From Eutypella sp. D-1 (taxonomy: Eukaryota > Ascomycota > Sordariomycetes > Xylariales > Diatrypaceae): DNA of 64,000 nt. The notes under the pieces were generated by a model that worked only from the letters and a program-made list of their open reading frames with translations, made no database searches and was not told where the DNA came from. The DNA lies in assembly GCA_023313575.1 (NCBI GenBank), contig JAJTTP010000006.1, forward strand, positions 868,001-932,000, given 5' to 3'. Made by a program: the position numbers and the translations under genes. Below are positions 22,906 to 37,410 of the stretch, piece after piece. Numbering within the stretch: the first letter of the stretch is position 1; the number at the start of each line of letters is the position of its first letter.

Positions 22906-25154
22906 ATGACGCGCGATTCCAACTCGAGCCATGGCTCTGCCGGGGCCGGTGAGGTCACCGGCGGAGGCGGCGGAGCCCGAACACCGTCGTACCGCAGTGC
23001 CGGCCCCGAGAAGTGGTGGAAGATTCATCTCTTCCGCGGCATGGTTAATGATATCCGCCGACGGGCCCCATACTTCTGGAGCGATTGGCGCGACGCCTGG
23101 GATTATCGCGTCGTCCCGGCCACGGTCTACATGTATTTCGCGAAGTACGGTAACGCCGGTCGGCTTTTTTTTTCTTCTTTCCTTTTCCAACATGATAGGC
23201 TCCTGCCAGCCAATCTTCTGTATCCTCCCGTTTGTCCCGTCCGGCTGATACCACCGTAATGAAATTGCGTCGACTACGCTTTGTCGGGTCCGCGGACGGC
23301 GGTTGCGCATTTTGATGCTTGATATTTGCGGTGAAGCAAGTAAATACTGACATGAGACAAACAGTATCTTGCCAGCGCTTGCTTTCTCTCTTGATATGTT
23401 CACTAAAACCGACATGCACTATGGCGTTAATGAAGTCCTGCTGGCTTCGGTTCTGGGGGCCGTGGTATTCTCATTACTTGCATGTCAACCTCTGGTTATC
23501 GTGGGTGTGACCGGCCCTATCACTGTCTTCAACTAGTAAGCTCCTTCGTGTTCCCTCGATACCAGTCACTACTTAACGTAGAGGGAAACACGTAGTACCG
23601 TTTACGACATCATGGCCCCTACCGGAACCAATTACCTGGCTTTTATGTGCTGGATCGGCCTGTGGTCTCTCGTCTTCCACTGGATATTAGCCGCCACCAA
23701 CTCGTGCAACTGGCTGAAATACGTCACGCGGTTTCCGTGTGACATCTTCGGCTTCTACGTCGCTTTCATATATCTGCAGAAGGGGATCCAGGTCCTCGAA
23801 ATCCTCGGCGATGAGTCGCCCTTTTACCTGTCCATCATGATTGCGCTGCTTGTATTCATGGTGGCGTATATATGCGGTGAACTGGGCGAAAGCGCCCTCT
23901 TCACCCACCCGATCCGTGTCTTCCTGAAGGACTACGGTACACCATTGACCGTCATCTTCTTTACCGGATTCGTGCACATTGGGCGGATGGAACACGTTGA
24001 GCTCGAGACGCTGCCGACCAGCACCTCTTTCTTCCCGACGGCGGATAGGGGCTGGTTCATACACTTCTGGGATATCTCTGTGGGCGATGTCTTTATTGCC
24101 ATGCCTTTCGCCATATTACTGACGATACTGTTCTGGTTTGACCACAACGGTAAGTTCATATGGGGCCAGAATTAGCTACTATCAATGCTGACCATGTCTA
24201 GTGTCTTCACTGATTGCCCAAGGGACGGAGTTCCCACTGCGCAAACCCGCGGGCTTCCACTGGGATATCTTCTTGTTAGGTCTGACGACGGGTGTGGCCG
24301 GGCTACTGGGCCTCCCGTTCCCGAACGGCCTCATCCCTCAGGCGCCCTTTCACACGGAGTCACTTTGCGTGACCAAGGTCGAGATCGACGAAGACGAGTC
24401 GGGCGAGTCCAAGGGGCACTACACGTACAAGGCAACGCACGTGGTGGAGCAGCGGGTGTCGAACCTGGCACAGGGCCTCCTGACGCTAGGAACCATGTCG
24501 GGACCGCTACTTGTAGTGCTGCATCTTATCCCGCAGGCCGTTCTGGCGGGGCTGTTTTTTATCATGGGCTACCAGGCGCTCGAGGGGAATGGTATCACGA
24601 CCAAGATTCTGTTCTTGTGCCGTGACGAAGCGCTCACGCCGCCAAGCCATCCGCTGCGCCGGATCCGCCGCCGCGTTGCCGTGTGGGTGTTCGTCGCCGT
24701 TGAACTCGTCGGCTTCGGCGCAACCTTCGCCATCACACAGACCGTTGCGGCAGTTGGCTTCCCCGTCTTCATCCTCGCGCTCATCCCCATCCGTGCCCTC
24801 CTCCTGCCCCGCTGGTTCACGCCCGAGGAACTTGGCGCTCTCGACGCCCCGACCGCGAGCCCTCTCACCATGGAGAACGTCGGCGGTACCTACGGCCACC
24901 ACGAAGTTGAGGTCGAGCGCTCGGGTTCGGGCGGCAATGCCGGTAGCGACAGAGACGGTACCCCCACCGCGACCGCTAGAAATAGAAATGACGCCAGCGC
25001 TAACATCGCCGGCGGCGTGACGTCGGAGAAGGGGAAGAGTCGGGAGGATTTGGCGGAGCTCGGGGAGGCCAGGGGCCCTGCAGCTAGAAGCCTAGACATA
25101 GAGCGAACGGGTGTCAGCCGGCGCGGTCAGCCACAGGGTGACGGGGAAAGCTAA
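22906..25154 (+). CDS. BOR1: SLC4/BOR1-type anion (borate/bicarbonate) transporter
   Basis: Four exons (22906-23144, 23365-23535, 23596-24149, 24202-25154) join in frame to encode 638 aa. Introns are 220, 60 and 52 nt. The family exports borate or exchanges bicarbonate across the plasma membrane; yeast Bor1 is a boron exporter of 576 aa. Family segments in order: FANILPALAFSLDMF (about 78-92), QPLVIVGVTGPITVFNY, IYLQKGIQVLEIL, FWFDHNVSSLIAQGTEFPLR (about 315-334), LPFPNGLIPQAPFHTESL, and LIPQAVLAGLFFIMGYQAL. About 11-13 hydrophobic helices are visible. The last 100 or so residues form a hydrophilic Gly/Thr/Ala-rich cytosolic tail. The start is the ATG at 22906. The N-terminal cytosolic part is short, as in yeast and plant BOR1 rather than animal AE proteins. 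Confidence 0.95.
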
Positions 25155-28100
25155 ATAGAAGGGGTATAGAGACGTACATCCTGTCCGTACCGACCGAAAC
25201 TTCACGGTACATATGTGTCGCATTAGATATACATCCCGACACTATCGTAGAGGCTTTGCTACTGTTCCGAAATGCATGGTCAGAGTAAAGTTGGATATTT
25301 GGTATTTTGGGTATGATGATACCCAACAAAGTAAAGATTAATACAGAATGAGAGTTCTTTGAGAGCCAGCTCAGTAGTCGGCTGGCCTCCTGTTCACGCG
25401 GTTTGAGAGGCTGAAGCCCTATTACTGCGCCGACGAGGTAGGTAGCTAACGCAGAAGTCTGATGCCTTTGTTGATTTGCGTGAGTTGGAGAAAGGGATTA
25501 TTCATTCCCCCCAAACGGACCCTCGTAAGGAGGTTTCCCTCACGCAGTTTGTTTATATCTTTGTGAAGAGACACTGGTATTCTAGGTTTAAATTCTTCCA
25601 TGATCGTCGACTCGGTCAGCGAGGGTAAGGCGCTCGAGAACACTGATGCTATTGAGGTAAATGGCTAGGCTAGGCTAGTTTCAGGGGACAGATGTTCACA
25701 GATCCTATAATGAAGCTAGGCCTCATGTCGTTCTAGGTTCTCGGTTGGAGTGTCTTTTCGTGTCCTGTTAAAATCGTAGCGGTTTATGCTAGAAATCATA
25801 AAATTGATTTAAAGCAATAGGGTAAGTCAAGATTATATCTCCCTGATAGTTTCAATCACGTATCATAAAGTTAAATGTGCTTAGGCCTATAGTGACGAGA
25901 GACAGCCAAAAGGTATGCGGCGTAGTACTCTGTTATGCTGATTACACCTGGATCGATCACAGTGAAACCACCAACCGCGCTGAATACACTAGACGGGCTG
26001 CAAAAAAAAAACGGATTTAAAGGTAAGCCTGAATAAACGAGAATAATGAAGCCTATGAATGACAGAAGATGCGTCTAATGGTCCTCGGCCGCCTATCTAT
26101 GTGCTTCTGACAGGCTGCCCTGGTTCGGCGTCGTGCTCTGGCTATACAAATCATCTATGATCACTGTGCCTCGGCAGAGGCGTGTCACATGAATGTGCAA
26201 TATAACTTCATTAAGAGATTCATATACCTAAATAGGCGATTGTATTCTACTTGATAAAAACACTACACATCGCGGCAAGAAACGGAGATCGAGGTGCATC
26301 AAGGTGCCTACGTTGTTTGCGATTTTGATACAAATTACTCTTAGCCATTCACTCTATCCCAATAGTCTCATGGTTCTTATGAGTTGCCATAGGAAAAGGG
26401 TGGGTGCTTTACTACTCGCTCTGTTACTACGTGCAGCGCCTATGGACATGTCCTGCTTTGCAGAAAGGTAAAGCTATGCTGTATCGTAAATCGGATAAGC
26501 CCCATTTCAGTGAAATGTATCGTGTATCCTCGATATACTAGGTAGGCTTCCGTACTAATGCTGTCGGACGAACGTGTGCCGCTGAAGCTTCTTACCCGAG
26601 CTAAATGGGAGGATATATGGCGACTAACAGGCTATCCCATCTACAGTGAGATGCTCTAGTTTGCTTCGCATATCCCACCCGCATTTCCGCTGGCCCACTC
26701 TCATACAGCAGTTTATCTCAAGTATTAGTTCCTTGATTGGACTAGAAGACCCTTGCGAACAATGCTACGTACAATGAGATCATCTTGGGGGTCGTCTATC
26801 GGTGCTTTCACGGGCGTCCCATGGGGTATAAGGTAATTTGTCTGTACAGAAGCTGGCGGGTAACGCGGGATTTATATGCTAAATGCTTCTATCATCAAGC
26901 CTATAGAAGCGGAGTGTCCGAACTACTGCGTGTGATCCTACTCCTTGAAGCCGGACGGCGTACCTATTATCCAAGATCTCGGATGTATCTGCTAGTACCA
27001 GGAGCGGCATGAACCCCATTACTAGAGACTCCTTAGCCGCTTGATTCTGTAGTAAATATAGTTTAGAATGCTATAACAGCGCCCGTTTTTCACGCACCAG
27101 CGAGCTTACAACCTGTACTCTGTGATGACTACTCTTGTGATCCGTCTATGATCTGCACGTATGAATAGTATATACGCTACCTGAATTGTAGAAAAGCAGT
27201 ACCTAGCCATGTTCTAATGCTATTGAGTCTAGATATATATAAAGGCGGGCAACCCAAGATGTCTTGGCAACCAGCCTCAACATTTAGGCAAAAGAACTCG
27301 AACGGTGATGCGATATCGACAGCACAACATTGGAGATCTTGCAGACACCCCTTCCAGAAGTCTACATCCCGCGACCAGCCGAGTACCCCGTAATGGAGTC
27401 AAGACATTGCCGCGTGCAGAGCTGAATATTCAGGGAAGCGAGAGGGGGGGGGGGGGGGTGGGATGCCGGGCGCCTGGGCATCTACGTAGCGGGGCCTGGC
27501 TCGAGCTAGGGAGTAAATACAGAGGCATTTGAGACAGATAAATTGGCATAGAATTCGTGCTAGCTTGATCACCCGCTAGCCTTACGCTTCGATGGGCAAT
27601 GATAAGCGTAGCCGTGGAACAAGAGACAAGTTGACAGGGCTGGCGGGGACGACAAGAGACGCTTGCGGTGACTCACGAGCCGATTTTCCATGGGCTTCCG
27701 AATATCACTCGGCTTCTCATGCCGTGTGTACAAGAGGGTCCTTCCTGTCCGTACATAGTAAATATGCAGTCGTTGCGGTATCAAGGAAATCATGTGGCTA
27801 GGACATAAAATGAGGAAAACGCGACGTAGGTGAGCCAGGCTTGCGTGCGTGAAAGGACTGCTCTTTTCTTCCTGCCGTGTGACCTCCCCCAGTTTCAGCC
27901 CCAACACACAGCTTTGCTATTCGCAGCCTATAGAGGAGCCTATGTGGTTGATAGTTCACCAGTTCGCCGTGCGACTAAAGGGTGAAGAAAAGAGCCGGCC
28001 GTGTTAACTTTGTACCGGTGCGCGACACATCTATGGGACTCTACTATTTTTCTGCAAAGCCATTAACCGTCGCCTACACCGACAATCGTCATGAAAGAGG

Positions 28101-31100
28101 GATAATAAAGAGGAAATTAACGCCAATCCGGGCGGCGGGAAGATAACCCAGGATCCATTGGGGAGCTTCAACCACCGGCATGCTAACTGTCGTTACCACC
28201 ATACGTACTAATCAATTCTGCGGCTCATGTACGGTCTCATCGGACCTACTTGAGCACTACCTTACCCGATCTGGTACCCTGTACAGACCAGATGGCAAAT
28301 GGGGGCCGATGCGGTCAGTTGTAGATCGCGGGACCAAAGGTCGCGCAGCCCGAGGCAGAGCGCATCAGCCACCTTATCACAGAGCGGTAAGCATATATCA
28401 TAGTGATCTCGATAAGTTGGAAGGGTAGTATCAACCGGAAGCTTGAAGCGAGATGGACATCAGAGCTTGACTGATCGCCCCATGGGGGAAGATGGTGCGG
28501 GTGCCGGCCGTGTGGACTTGTCTTGAGTCCTGGCCCCATGCATCTCGGAGGGAGGGGGCGCAAAAAGGCAGAGTTGTAGCCGGGTGAGCATCGCTGGGAT
28601 GTCATCCAGGTACATGCCTTTTTCTTGTAATTCCTTGGCCTGGGGCCAGATGGTTCAAGACTGTGGTAAAAGGTGGGGGAGACTGCTGGGTTGTTGTGGT
28701 TCAAGTAACCCGACCCCTGGACGATCATGCTTAAGAAGACGTCTTATAGTTATGCTTACTTTACCTAGCCCACTGAGGGACCCTACGGCAATCCCACGGC
28801 CAGTTGCATGACATGAACCACCCTGAGTCTCAATCGACCACAGGGACCAGTCCGTGATCTTCTCCGGTCTGGAACGCCGGTTTTACATCATTGGGGAGGT
28901 AGAGTTGCGATTGGACAATGTGCTGATGGGAGAGCGAGGTACTAGGCTACGGCGAGGTAATTGAGTGGGATTGAGTTATGCGCGGCGCCTCGTGATACGC
29001 CAGGCCGTTCCATATCTATTGAACCAAGAGCGTTGGGGCCTCGCATGCCGTCCTTTGACTGACTGTATATCTTTGCAATTTCCACTTGAGCGATGTTATC
29101 ATCGAACTGTGACCCCCATGCCATACAGACATTGTCGACTATCTGGTCTCTAGGAACTGTCGTAGAAACAGCAAAGGGCACTACGAGACATTAGACATCG
29201 GTACCTGCATTGTAAACGCTATGTATAGTTCGGACATTGGATGTTGCGATCTGATTTGGGTGGAACTTCGTGTCACGCCGTGGGCAACAAACATCGAAGC
29301 GGCCGCAATGCTTAGCCGCGGGAGCGTAGATAGGCTCTTAAGGTTGTCTTACCGTTACGTAGCGGAAACACCCATTCGAATCGAATGGTCCCTTTGTTGT
29401 GATACGTAGTCTCGTACACCCTTTGCATGGTCTGGGGTTTGAGAACGTCAGCCGTGCATGTATGTAGGCATGTAGGCAACCAGGGTTTCCAATTTTCAAC
29501 TTTCTTTCTCTAAGGCCGTCGCCAAGACAACGACGATATATGATGTGATGCCCATGCCTGGCTGTCGTAGGACATAGAAGGCTTGGTCGAAATTGATGGT
29601 AAGCATGGCTCGATATTTGTTGGTTACCAAAGGCGGCATCGACTACCTCGAATACGCAACATTCTTCAAAGAAGCCCTTTCGATATGGTCGGAAATTCAG
29701 GTCAACTAGGGACAGAGCTCGGGTTCGGGTTTCTTGAGCATGTTTCTCGCAAAAACGCAACTGGTGATCTCAGCTAGTCTCATTTCCTTCGGGAAACGCA
29801 CCCTCGCACCCCCCTCCCTTGTCAACTTGGCTGCTAGGTACTAGGTGGTCGAGAAGGTGATACGGAGCACGACAGCCGCCATTATTTTCATACGCTGTGT
29901 GACAGGCTCGAGATTCCTAAGTACGGTATTACGACCCAGACGACCCATGCATGCGGGTCGCTCGTCAGCTCGAAGTTTGACTTCGGCTGACCGCACGCTG
30001 GCTAGCTAGTCTGGATAGGGGAAGGCATGCGATCCGCACCGCACCCTCCCATCAGGTACAACCACATCCCAACCTACATAAGCATTCCAAGCCAACCCCC
30101 CAAGCAACTTGACATGACGTGGTGACATCCGCGGTATAAGGTCCTCCAAACTCCGAGGTTGCCCCTTTTGGGCATACGGTAGTTGGCGAGAGCTTTGGGT
30201 CCACCGCAGGCATGGGTGCGTCAGCATGCAGAATACCTGAGGTACCTCATAAACCCTGTATCTGGGGAGGGGGAGCCAGAGAGGGAGGCTAAGGATGAGG
30301 GGGAGCCTTCGGTTGACCAGGGTAATAGAGCAAGGGATTGCCTACGAGAAAAGGGCGAGGAGACGATATATGCGCGGTCGCTTGTCTCAACCTGATGAGC
30401 GACTACCTAGATCCTGCGGGCGCTTATGGAAGATCAATCAGTTCTGTGTCGTCAACTTCTATGTTGCATTGGTGAAAAGCCATGGGGGGCGACGGGGATA
30501 AAGCCGCAAAACGTGTTCGGAGAATTAAAATAGGGTGCCTCATCTCAATGCGAATTTTCTCGTCCCTCTCGGCGTCGTATCCCGATGAGTGATGGGCTGT
30601 CCCCTGGCAATGGATCAGGTTCGGAGTGGAGCCCTGTGACACAGCTGTGATTGTCATTGACCGACAGGTTGCGGAACGAATCGTGCCTGTGATTCCCTAG
30701 TCGCGGTATTATAGGACGCCCATGATCCTGTCCATCGCGTGTGATTTCTTCGTATATACATGTAAACCAAAGCTTTACAGGAAGACATGGTGATCATAGG
30801 GGTAGACACATGGAGGATGCCAAGGGTACCGATGGACCGCAGCTAGATGAGTTCCAACGAAAGAAAGTCCACTTTTGGACGCTGTTTCATGCGCAGTCAA
30901 TGCATCCTTCACCCGCAGGTGCAGATGGTTAAGTTTTCATTTAGGGTATTTTCCAAGCGACATTTTTTTTCTTTTCATATGTACAAACCCCGTATGACTT
31001 ATGGCCCCTCTAGTAAGGAAGCAAGTTCAGAAGCCCTTCCAGGTCTTCGGAACGGTCATCGTAGCCCATTATCATATCCATAATTTCCCCTCCCCTATTT

Positions 31101-31592
31101 TTATAAGCCAATAAAACATAATTCGGGTCCCGCCGTATCGCCGCAAGTCTGTCCAAATTGAGTCGCACCAACTCCTCCCTCCCTTTCGGCCAGCCGTTCC
31201 AGAGTAATGCAAGCATGAATGACCGAACCTATCCTAGAGAAACGATAAACAAAAGAAATGTGAAAGTCGATGATATGGGTATACAATAATACGTGGACAA
31301 ATAGTTAGAAGTGTTGATAAAAGGTGGGAGCTGTCGTAGTACAGGCAAAGATAGTGGCTGCACCGAGATATCGAGTAATCCAATCCACCGTGCTTAGAAA
31401 CATAATCCCCGATGACGAGAGCGATGATGACATACTAGATGTCCAGATCTGCATGTTCGAGTTTCGGGCGCTTCTTTTATACTGTTGCATTTGCCAGCCA
31501 ACAGTACGTTGAGACCAGACACCTTTTCTCTGAGGCACCTCGCAACCTTTCCGTCGTTATACCCCCAACTTTGATGGTAAACCCTGCCTATA
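25155..31592. other. Gene-poor convergent region, probably decayed
   Basis: 6.4 kb between the 3' ends of BOR1 and the homeobox gene. The 25.4-27.3 kb part is AT-richer, with many stops in all frames. A 15-G run lies at 27444-27458. A minus-strand stretch at about 28.65-28.32 kb reads as coding-like but is interrupted. A 68-codon minus frame at 31216-31010 may lie in the 3' flank of the homeobox gene. No domain, terminal repeat or RNA gene was recognised. Confidence 0.4.
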
Positions 31593-33809
31593 TTACGAGG
31601 TATGTCCGTACGACGGTGGAGCAGCACCAGGGCTACTGTGATGGCCATGAGGAAGATTGAACGAGCTCCGTTCGCGTTTTAGTGTCGTCCCAGAACTACC
31701 AATCCCTGCATGGAAATAATCATCGCTTCTCTCGTTGTTACCTTGCGTGGCCCCAAGAGTCAAAGGACCACCCCCAAAACTATCCCTCATTGGGGTCCTA
31801 GTGTGCGAGCTGCTCAAGCCCCCGTGGAGAGCTGCTGTAAAATCTTGGGGGGGTGCGATCGGCGCGCTCATCTGAGGTGGCGAGTAATCTGGTACAGATG
31901 TTCGTATACTTGGTGTTCTTGGAAGCGAGAAATCAACGGGAGCAGTCAAGGGGGCCGAGGGGTAGCCTGTCGTATAAGAGGATGGGGTTGCGTAAGGCGC
32001 AGTGGATGTGGCTCGAGGGGTCGAAGACTGGTTAGTGGATTGGAGGTTATGACCTGTAGAAATAGGCCGATACTGATGTCTAAGGTCAAGAGCTAAAGGT
32101 AGACTGGCGGAAGCAGCCCGTAAACGAGATCGGTTGTGTGGTGGCTGCTGTAGGGTCGAGGATTGTACGCTCGAGTAGTTGATGTTGGTAGGAGATGACT
32201 GCAATCCTGAGCCTTCTAGAGTATTAGCTACGAGAATAACCTCATTTTAACACCGGGAGAGCTTGGTGCCGCCACTTACCAGAGTAAGAGCCGGGCTCAT
32301 AGTTCAGGCCTCCCTGGGTGCTGCTACTTAAGTGGTCTGGCTGATAAACGGATTGCTGCCTGCTAGAGATCCCGGGCGTACCGGCAGCACTGGAATAACT
32401 CGTGTAATCGATTGCATCGCCTTTCCAGGACATACTAGAACGTAAGGGTGACTGCAGAGTCTCTGTTCTAGGTCTCGACATGGTATCCCTGAGATGAAGC
32501 GGCTGCAGAGGCCGAATCGACTGTCGGGAATGGGAGTGCATTTGCGACCCTGTGTCGAGGCTATTCTGTCTGGCGAAAGGATTGGTGGACCTCGGGCCGG
32601 TTCCCAGAGGACTCGCCAGATGGCTCGAATAATAACCCCGATCGGTCGCGGCTGGGGACAACGGTGATAATATGTCTGTGTTCCCCATAGTCCCAGAAGG
32701 AGGAAACCCGATACCCCCAAACCCCGGGCTTAGTCCTGTAGGGGATATATGATCGTCCCCATCACCTCGGCGCATCGTGTCTACCATCAGAGGCCGCATC
32801 AAGTGATCCGAATAGGAAGGGGTGCTGAAGTCTACAGGAGATGGCAAAGGCGCTCCTAATGTATGCACTGCTCCGTACGGAGAGTGCAATGCCTGGACGT
32901 TGTCGAAGTCGTCTGGCACTGCTCTCATCTTTATCATCCGATCCCGATCATCGGCGGTAAGCCTTTTGATCTTGGCTCTCCTGTAACAAGTCAGAGGACT
33001 ATTCAAGACTGAACCTAGAGTACTTACCGGTTCTGGAACCACACTTGGACTTGTCTCGGACTCAAACCAGGGATCTCTCGCGACAGGCGTTCTCGGTGCG
33101 CGGCATCTGGATGAGGTTGCTTCGCAAACTCACTCATAAGGAACCGAGTTTGCTGGTGCGTGAGTCTGTCACAAGTTAGAACAAGACTTTGCCCACCCGT
33201 ACATTATTCATACCTAAATCGCTTCATCTTTCTACGGGCTGCTGTCCGCTCGGCCGCAGTTTGAGGCTGACCAGGGACTTCGCCCTCTGCCTCGACTATC
33301 TCGTCGTCTTCCATCACATCATCCTCGTCCTCTTTCTCGATAAGAGACTCTTCATTCCCGCTCTGACTAGTAGCGATGTCTTGTCCTGGTCCTACTGACG
33401 AAGCAGGTTCTACTAGACTTGACCCATGCGTCAGTGCTGGAGTGCCCCTTGATGTTAATGAATCATCTTGTGCAGACTCGCTTTTAATCGCATATGTTGT
33501 GTCTCGGTTATCGCTGGGCTCTCGAACAGGAGATTCTGCCTTGGGTTGCCGTAGGCCTAGGGGGTCTAACGAACGGTTTTGGGTCACATATGGACTTGAC
33601 CGACTCTGACTCTGCTGAGGCTGACTATTCGGGGTGTCCTCCTGTGCGCCTTCTGGACGTCGCTGGGTCGAAGCATCATTGTTGTCACTGTTTGGCGCTG
33701 GTAACGGCTCGAACGGCTGTGCAAAGATATTGGTCTCCCCAGGAGGCAGGAATGAATAATGCCCGTGCCAGTCAGGCTGTGTCGACAACTGTCCGTTATA
33801 GCTCGACAT
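31593..33809 (-). CDS. Homeobox transcription factor
   Basis: Exons 33809-33214, 33165-33028, 32980-32280 and 32215-31593 join in frame to encode 685 aa. Introns are 48, 47 and 64 nt. The homeodomain spans about residues 192-251 and is split by introns 1 and 2. It begins MKRFRLTHQQTRFL, continues HRERLSREIPGLSPRQVQVW, and ends with the recognition-helix signature WFQNRRAKIKR (241-250). Just before it lies an acidic Glu/Asp run followed by a basic RRKMKRF. Both flanks are long, disordered, and Ser/Pro/Gln-rich. Fungal homeobox factors of this layout regulate conidiation, fruiting or hyphal growth. Which ortholog this is cannot be decided from sequence alone. The start at 33809 was chosen for a typical MSSYNGQ N-terminus; an in-frame ATG at 33896 is possible. 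Confidence 0.93.
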
Positions 33810-36800
33810 GCGTGGGCTCGTGGGCTTATGAAAAGCGGCCTCGAGTTTACTAGACCAGGGATGTTGCTCCGCTTCACATTGCCTAGTTACGAGCATCGGG
33901 AATACCGTGGCCCAGGTGATGACTGGTGTGAAATGGGAGTTATTGAGTGCAGACGTGTGCTTCCTAAGGCGCTTAGGCAACGGATTCCGCGGAAATTTTA
34001 CCAAGGGGCACCAAGGTAAGGTATCGAGGTACCTCCCACCCTTTTCAACGTTGAAGATGATGCTTGGTGCTGTGAGCGTCGAATGTCCACAGTGGCAGTC
34101 TCCCCCATAAGAACCAAGAACGACGTTCCTTCAGGGCGTAGCAGCGTATGATCGCGTATAGGCGTGGAATTCGAGAAAAGAAATCCGTGTATCAAGGGAG
34201 ATGAAAGAGCCGCATGCTTCCACAGGAATGATCTTGATATGGCCCAGCCGAGATGTCGTTAATTCAATGAGAGAGCCGCCCAAGTAACATCGAGAAAGGA
34301 CTACTCCAAAAAGAAAGGAAATTACACTATCCCGCAAAGTTTATTCCAAAGAGAGGTGCGTCTTATAGATCACCTAAATCAGTTGTAGAATCGAATACTA
34401 GAGATGACGTGCCACGATTCTACAGGTTCACTGAATCCTCGAATAGTACCAGGTGGCCAGAGATCGAAGTATTCGAAGTTCAACAGCGTTGTCGTCAGTG
34501 TCCCGAGGTCAAGTAGATGTTGGAAGAGGCTACCCCAGGCGTGATATCTTTTCCATTGGGAGGTGTCGTGTATTAATCTGAGAGCTCTTGAGAGTGATAT
34601 CCTAGTGGGGTCAGTCGCCTCAAATCACCCTTGTATAGATCAGGCCCAGTTATGTATTGGACATCGAAGGCTATCCCTGGTTGGAGCAGACCGTCCCTGA
34701 AGTAACCCTTGCACTGAGAGATGGCAGAGGTGGAATTAATAGCGAACGGCAGAGCCCATCGTCCTCACGGAGAAATGTCTAGACTGGCTCCGAACATGGG
34801 ACAGGGCTTGTATAGATGTAATGGAGGGATTAGAAACCGTTGGTAGACATGGCATAGTTAATTACGGTATACCTGATCAGATACGGTCTGCGGATTGAGG
34901 GAAGAATGGGCTCAGGCGGAACAGAGTTGACCAAACCCACAAGCGTTTTAGGAACTAGGATTTAGAAGGGACTTTCCACAGTAGGAGAACCGTTTAGACA
35001 CGTACCTCTATCTTCGTAGAATTATATATCGGGCGGCAGTATTATGTGCTAACAGAGTATTGCCCATTAGGATTCTCGGCTGAATGGCTAATGCCGTGTC
35101 CTACTGAGTGGCCGCAAATAAAATCCTTGCCACAGTAGCCTCCACGGCCGAGACTACGGACAGTACAACAAGTCCTTGGGGTAAAGAGACATGGGACATA
35201 CGGACGGCATCAGGATGGGGGATTTAGGGACGATTGGGAGATTCATCAAGAGCCGCACTGGGTAGGTTGTTGCAGAGTCCAGCACCAAACCAGATGACCC
35301 TGGTATAGACTCGACGGCAAGACAGAAAACCAAGCAAGCATAACTGGTGGTCACCCGGGTTGGGCAAGTAGAGCTTGGTGTAGTACAGGAGAAATATCAT
35401 AGCATCAGGTACCGTTTATTGGTCTTTGAGTGTTCAAATTCAGCGTATAGCCACGGATGAGCGCATGACCGTTGTCGAGACTGTTACATGCTTGGTCCAA
35501 TGAGAGAACGCATACTTCCATGGGTGTGTCTTTTCTAATTCTGTGGGGAGTGTTCTAAGGCGCGTCAAGACCATGGTACTTCGAAATCGGTAGTGAAGCA
35601 GGGCTCTCAACATGTGTGGGGCACTCAAGGAGCAAGGGGTATTGATTTATGATGCTTGATCCTGGGATTGGCTAACAGGGAAACCAAGGGAAGATCTTTT
35701 GATCTTCCTGCCGAGAACTAGGTGCTATGTACGTACACCTTTTGGGAGGCTTTAACTGAACTGGTCCAGGTACCTACCCAGTAGTATATAATTATGAGCA
35801 TGCACTTGATACTTGGTCCCGGTCCTAGTCCTGGTCCTTGATGAGTGGTGTCGTAGTTTGTTAAGAAAAGCAACAACATCGACGTAGTCTCGCAACCCAT
35901 AACCGGCATCGCCACGAAATGTCCCCCAAGGGCAGGCACGTGGCTCGGTAGGGTCGAGAAGGCTGTTGAGGGAGACTTCCTGCGTCAGACTACATAATTG
36001 TGCCTACTATAGCCATGTACAATAACTCGGGTAGTGCCGGGGTATAACATCGTGATGTGCGAAATCAGCGTCTACGGAGTACCGAGCCGCTACCGTGAGA
36101 TCGGGCACCGTCGTGCGAGACAAAAAGTCGTGCTATCTCTACTAAACCCCCCCGACCCTGAGGGTTTGTGGAAACCTGCGCCGAACGAGCCGTAGGCTGA
36201 TATGATGTGTTACCCGCAGACCCTAGTGGGGCCCGATGTAACAGTGGGCAGGCCAGACCAGAAAGCGTAGGTGGTCAAGGTAGACAAGGTAGACATGGTC
36301 TGCTTACAAGTAGATTCTGCTTTTGTCGAAGGGGTTCTTACCAGTACCAGCTCCTTTGCTTTTCTGATGTGGCTGCCGTTTGGAGCATGGGGCGGTTATA
36401 ATAGACGGTATAAGGCATAAGGCGGCAAGCTGTCGAGGTGGAGACATCTAAGTTATAACGCTAAAAGAGTGACGACGCACATGGCTATGTACATAGCGGA
36501 GTTGCTGTCTCGGTCACATTTGACAGTAGTATATTGAAGATAAATATGTCTAGAAGTCAGCTAGAAACTAGAAGAATAACTAGAGAAATAGGACGGACCG
36601 CTAAAGTTGCAGCGGACCTACACTCAGGAGCCCCCAAGAAGCCTCGGAAAACAAGGGGGTCATGGAAAAAATGTCGACGGAGTCTCAGTCGAAAGTGTCT
36701 TACTCTTTGATAGGCTGGTGACTGTGGCCCGTATCGATCACGACCAGTACGTGTGGCCAGGTACGGCTAGGTAGGTACGTTGTAACTGCGAATTGGTGTC

Positions 36801-37410
36801 TGCGGCCAAGATGCGCATCAGCCCATGGTTTCATCATGGGAGTTGTTTTTTGGCGAGGGACATGGGTGTGGGTGTGGGTTGGGATGGCTGCGCGACAGAA
36901 CCCGCCTGCAAAGTAGCAACGAGAAATATTAAGCGCAAATGAAGGACAACGCCTTACATCCTCATGGTGCCAGCCCAAGAGCTAACAATATCCAGAGTCC
37001 CGGTGAATGAGTTACTAGGCAAATTTGACGGATCGTGATGTGGGCACTACACCGGGTGCCGTGATGGAATGATATACGTCAACTAGACGGACGAATGAAA
37101 TAGTAGAAACTCTGGGAACAGCGATGTCCCTTCCATTTCTTCCAGACGGACTTAGCATGAGACGGCTATCTCATGTAGTTCCCGTCCACTTTGCACCAAG
37201 AGTATGCTGGCGTCGAAACGAAAAAGGTACGTGACGACATACAACACCAGGGCTGGCGAGCGCAGATTCTCAGTCAAGTCCGGACTGGGATCTTTATTTG
37301 AGAGCTTTCAATAAAAGAAGACAGACATCGGCAACGACGTAACAACAGACGCGCCACAGTGATACACGTGGTGGCTAGTCGTGTCTTGCTAGGACTCGTA
37401 TTGAAGAAAC

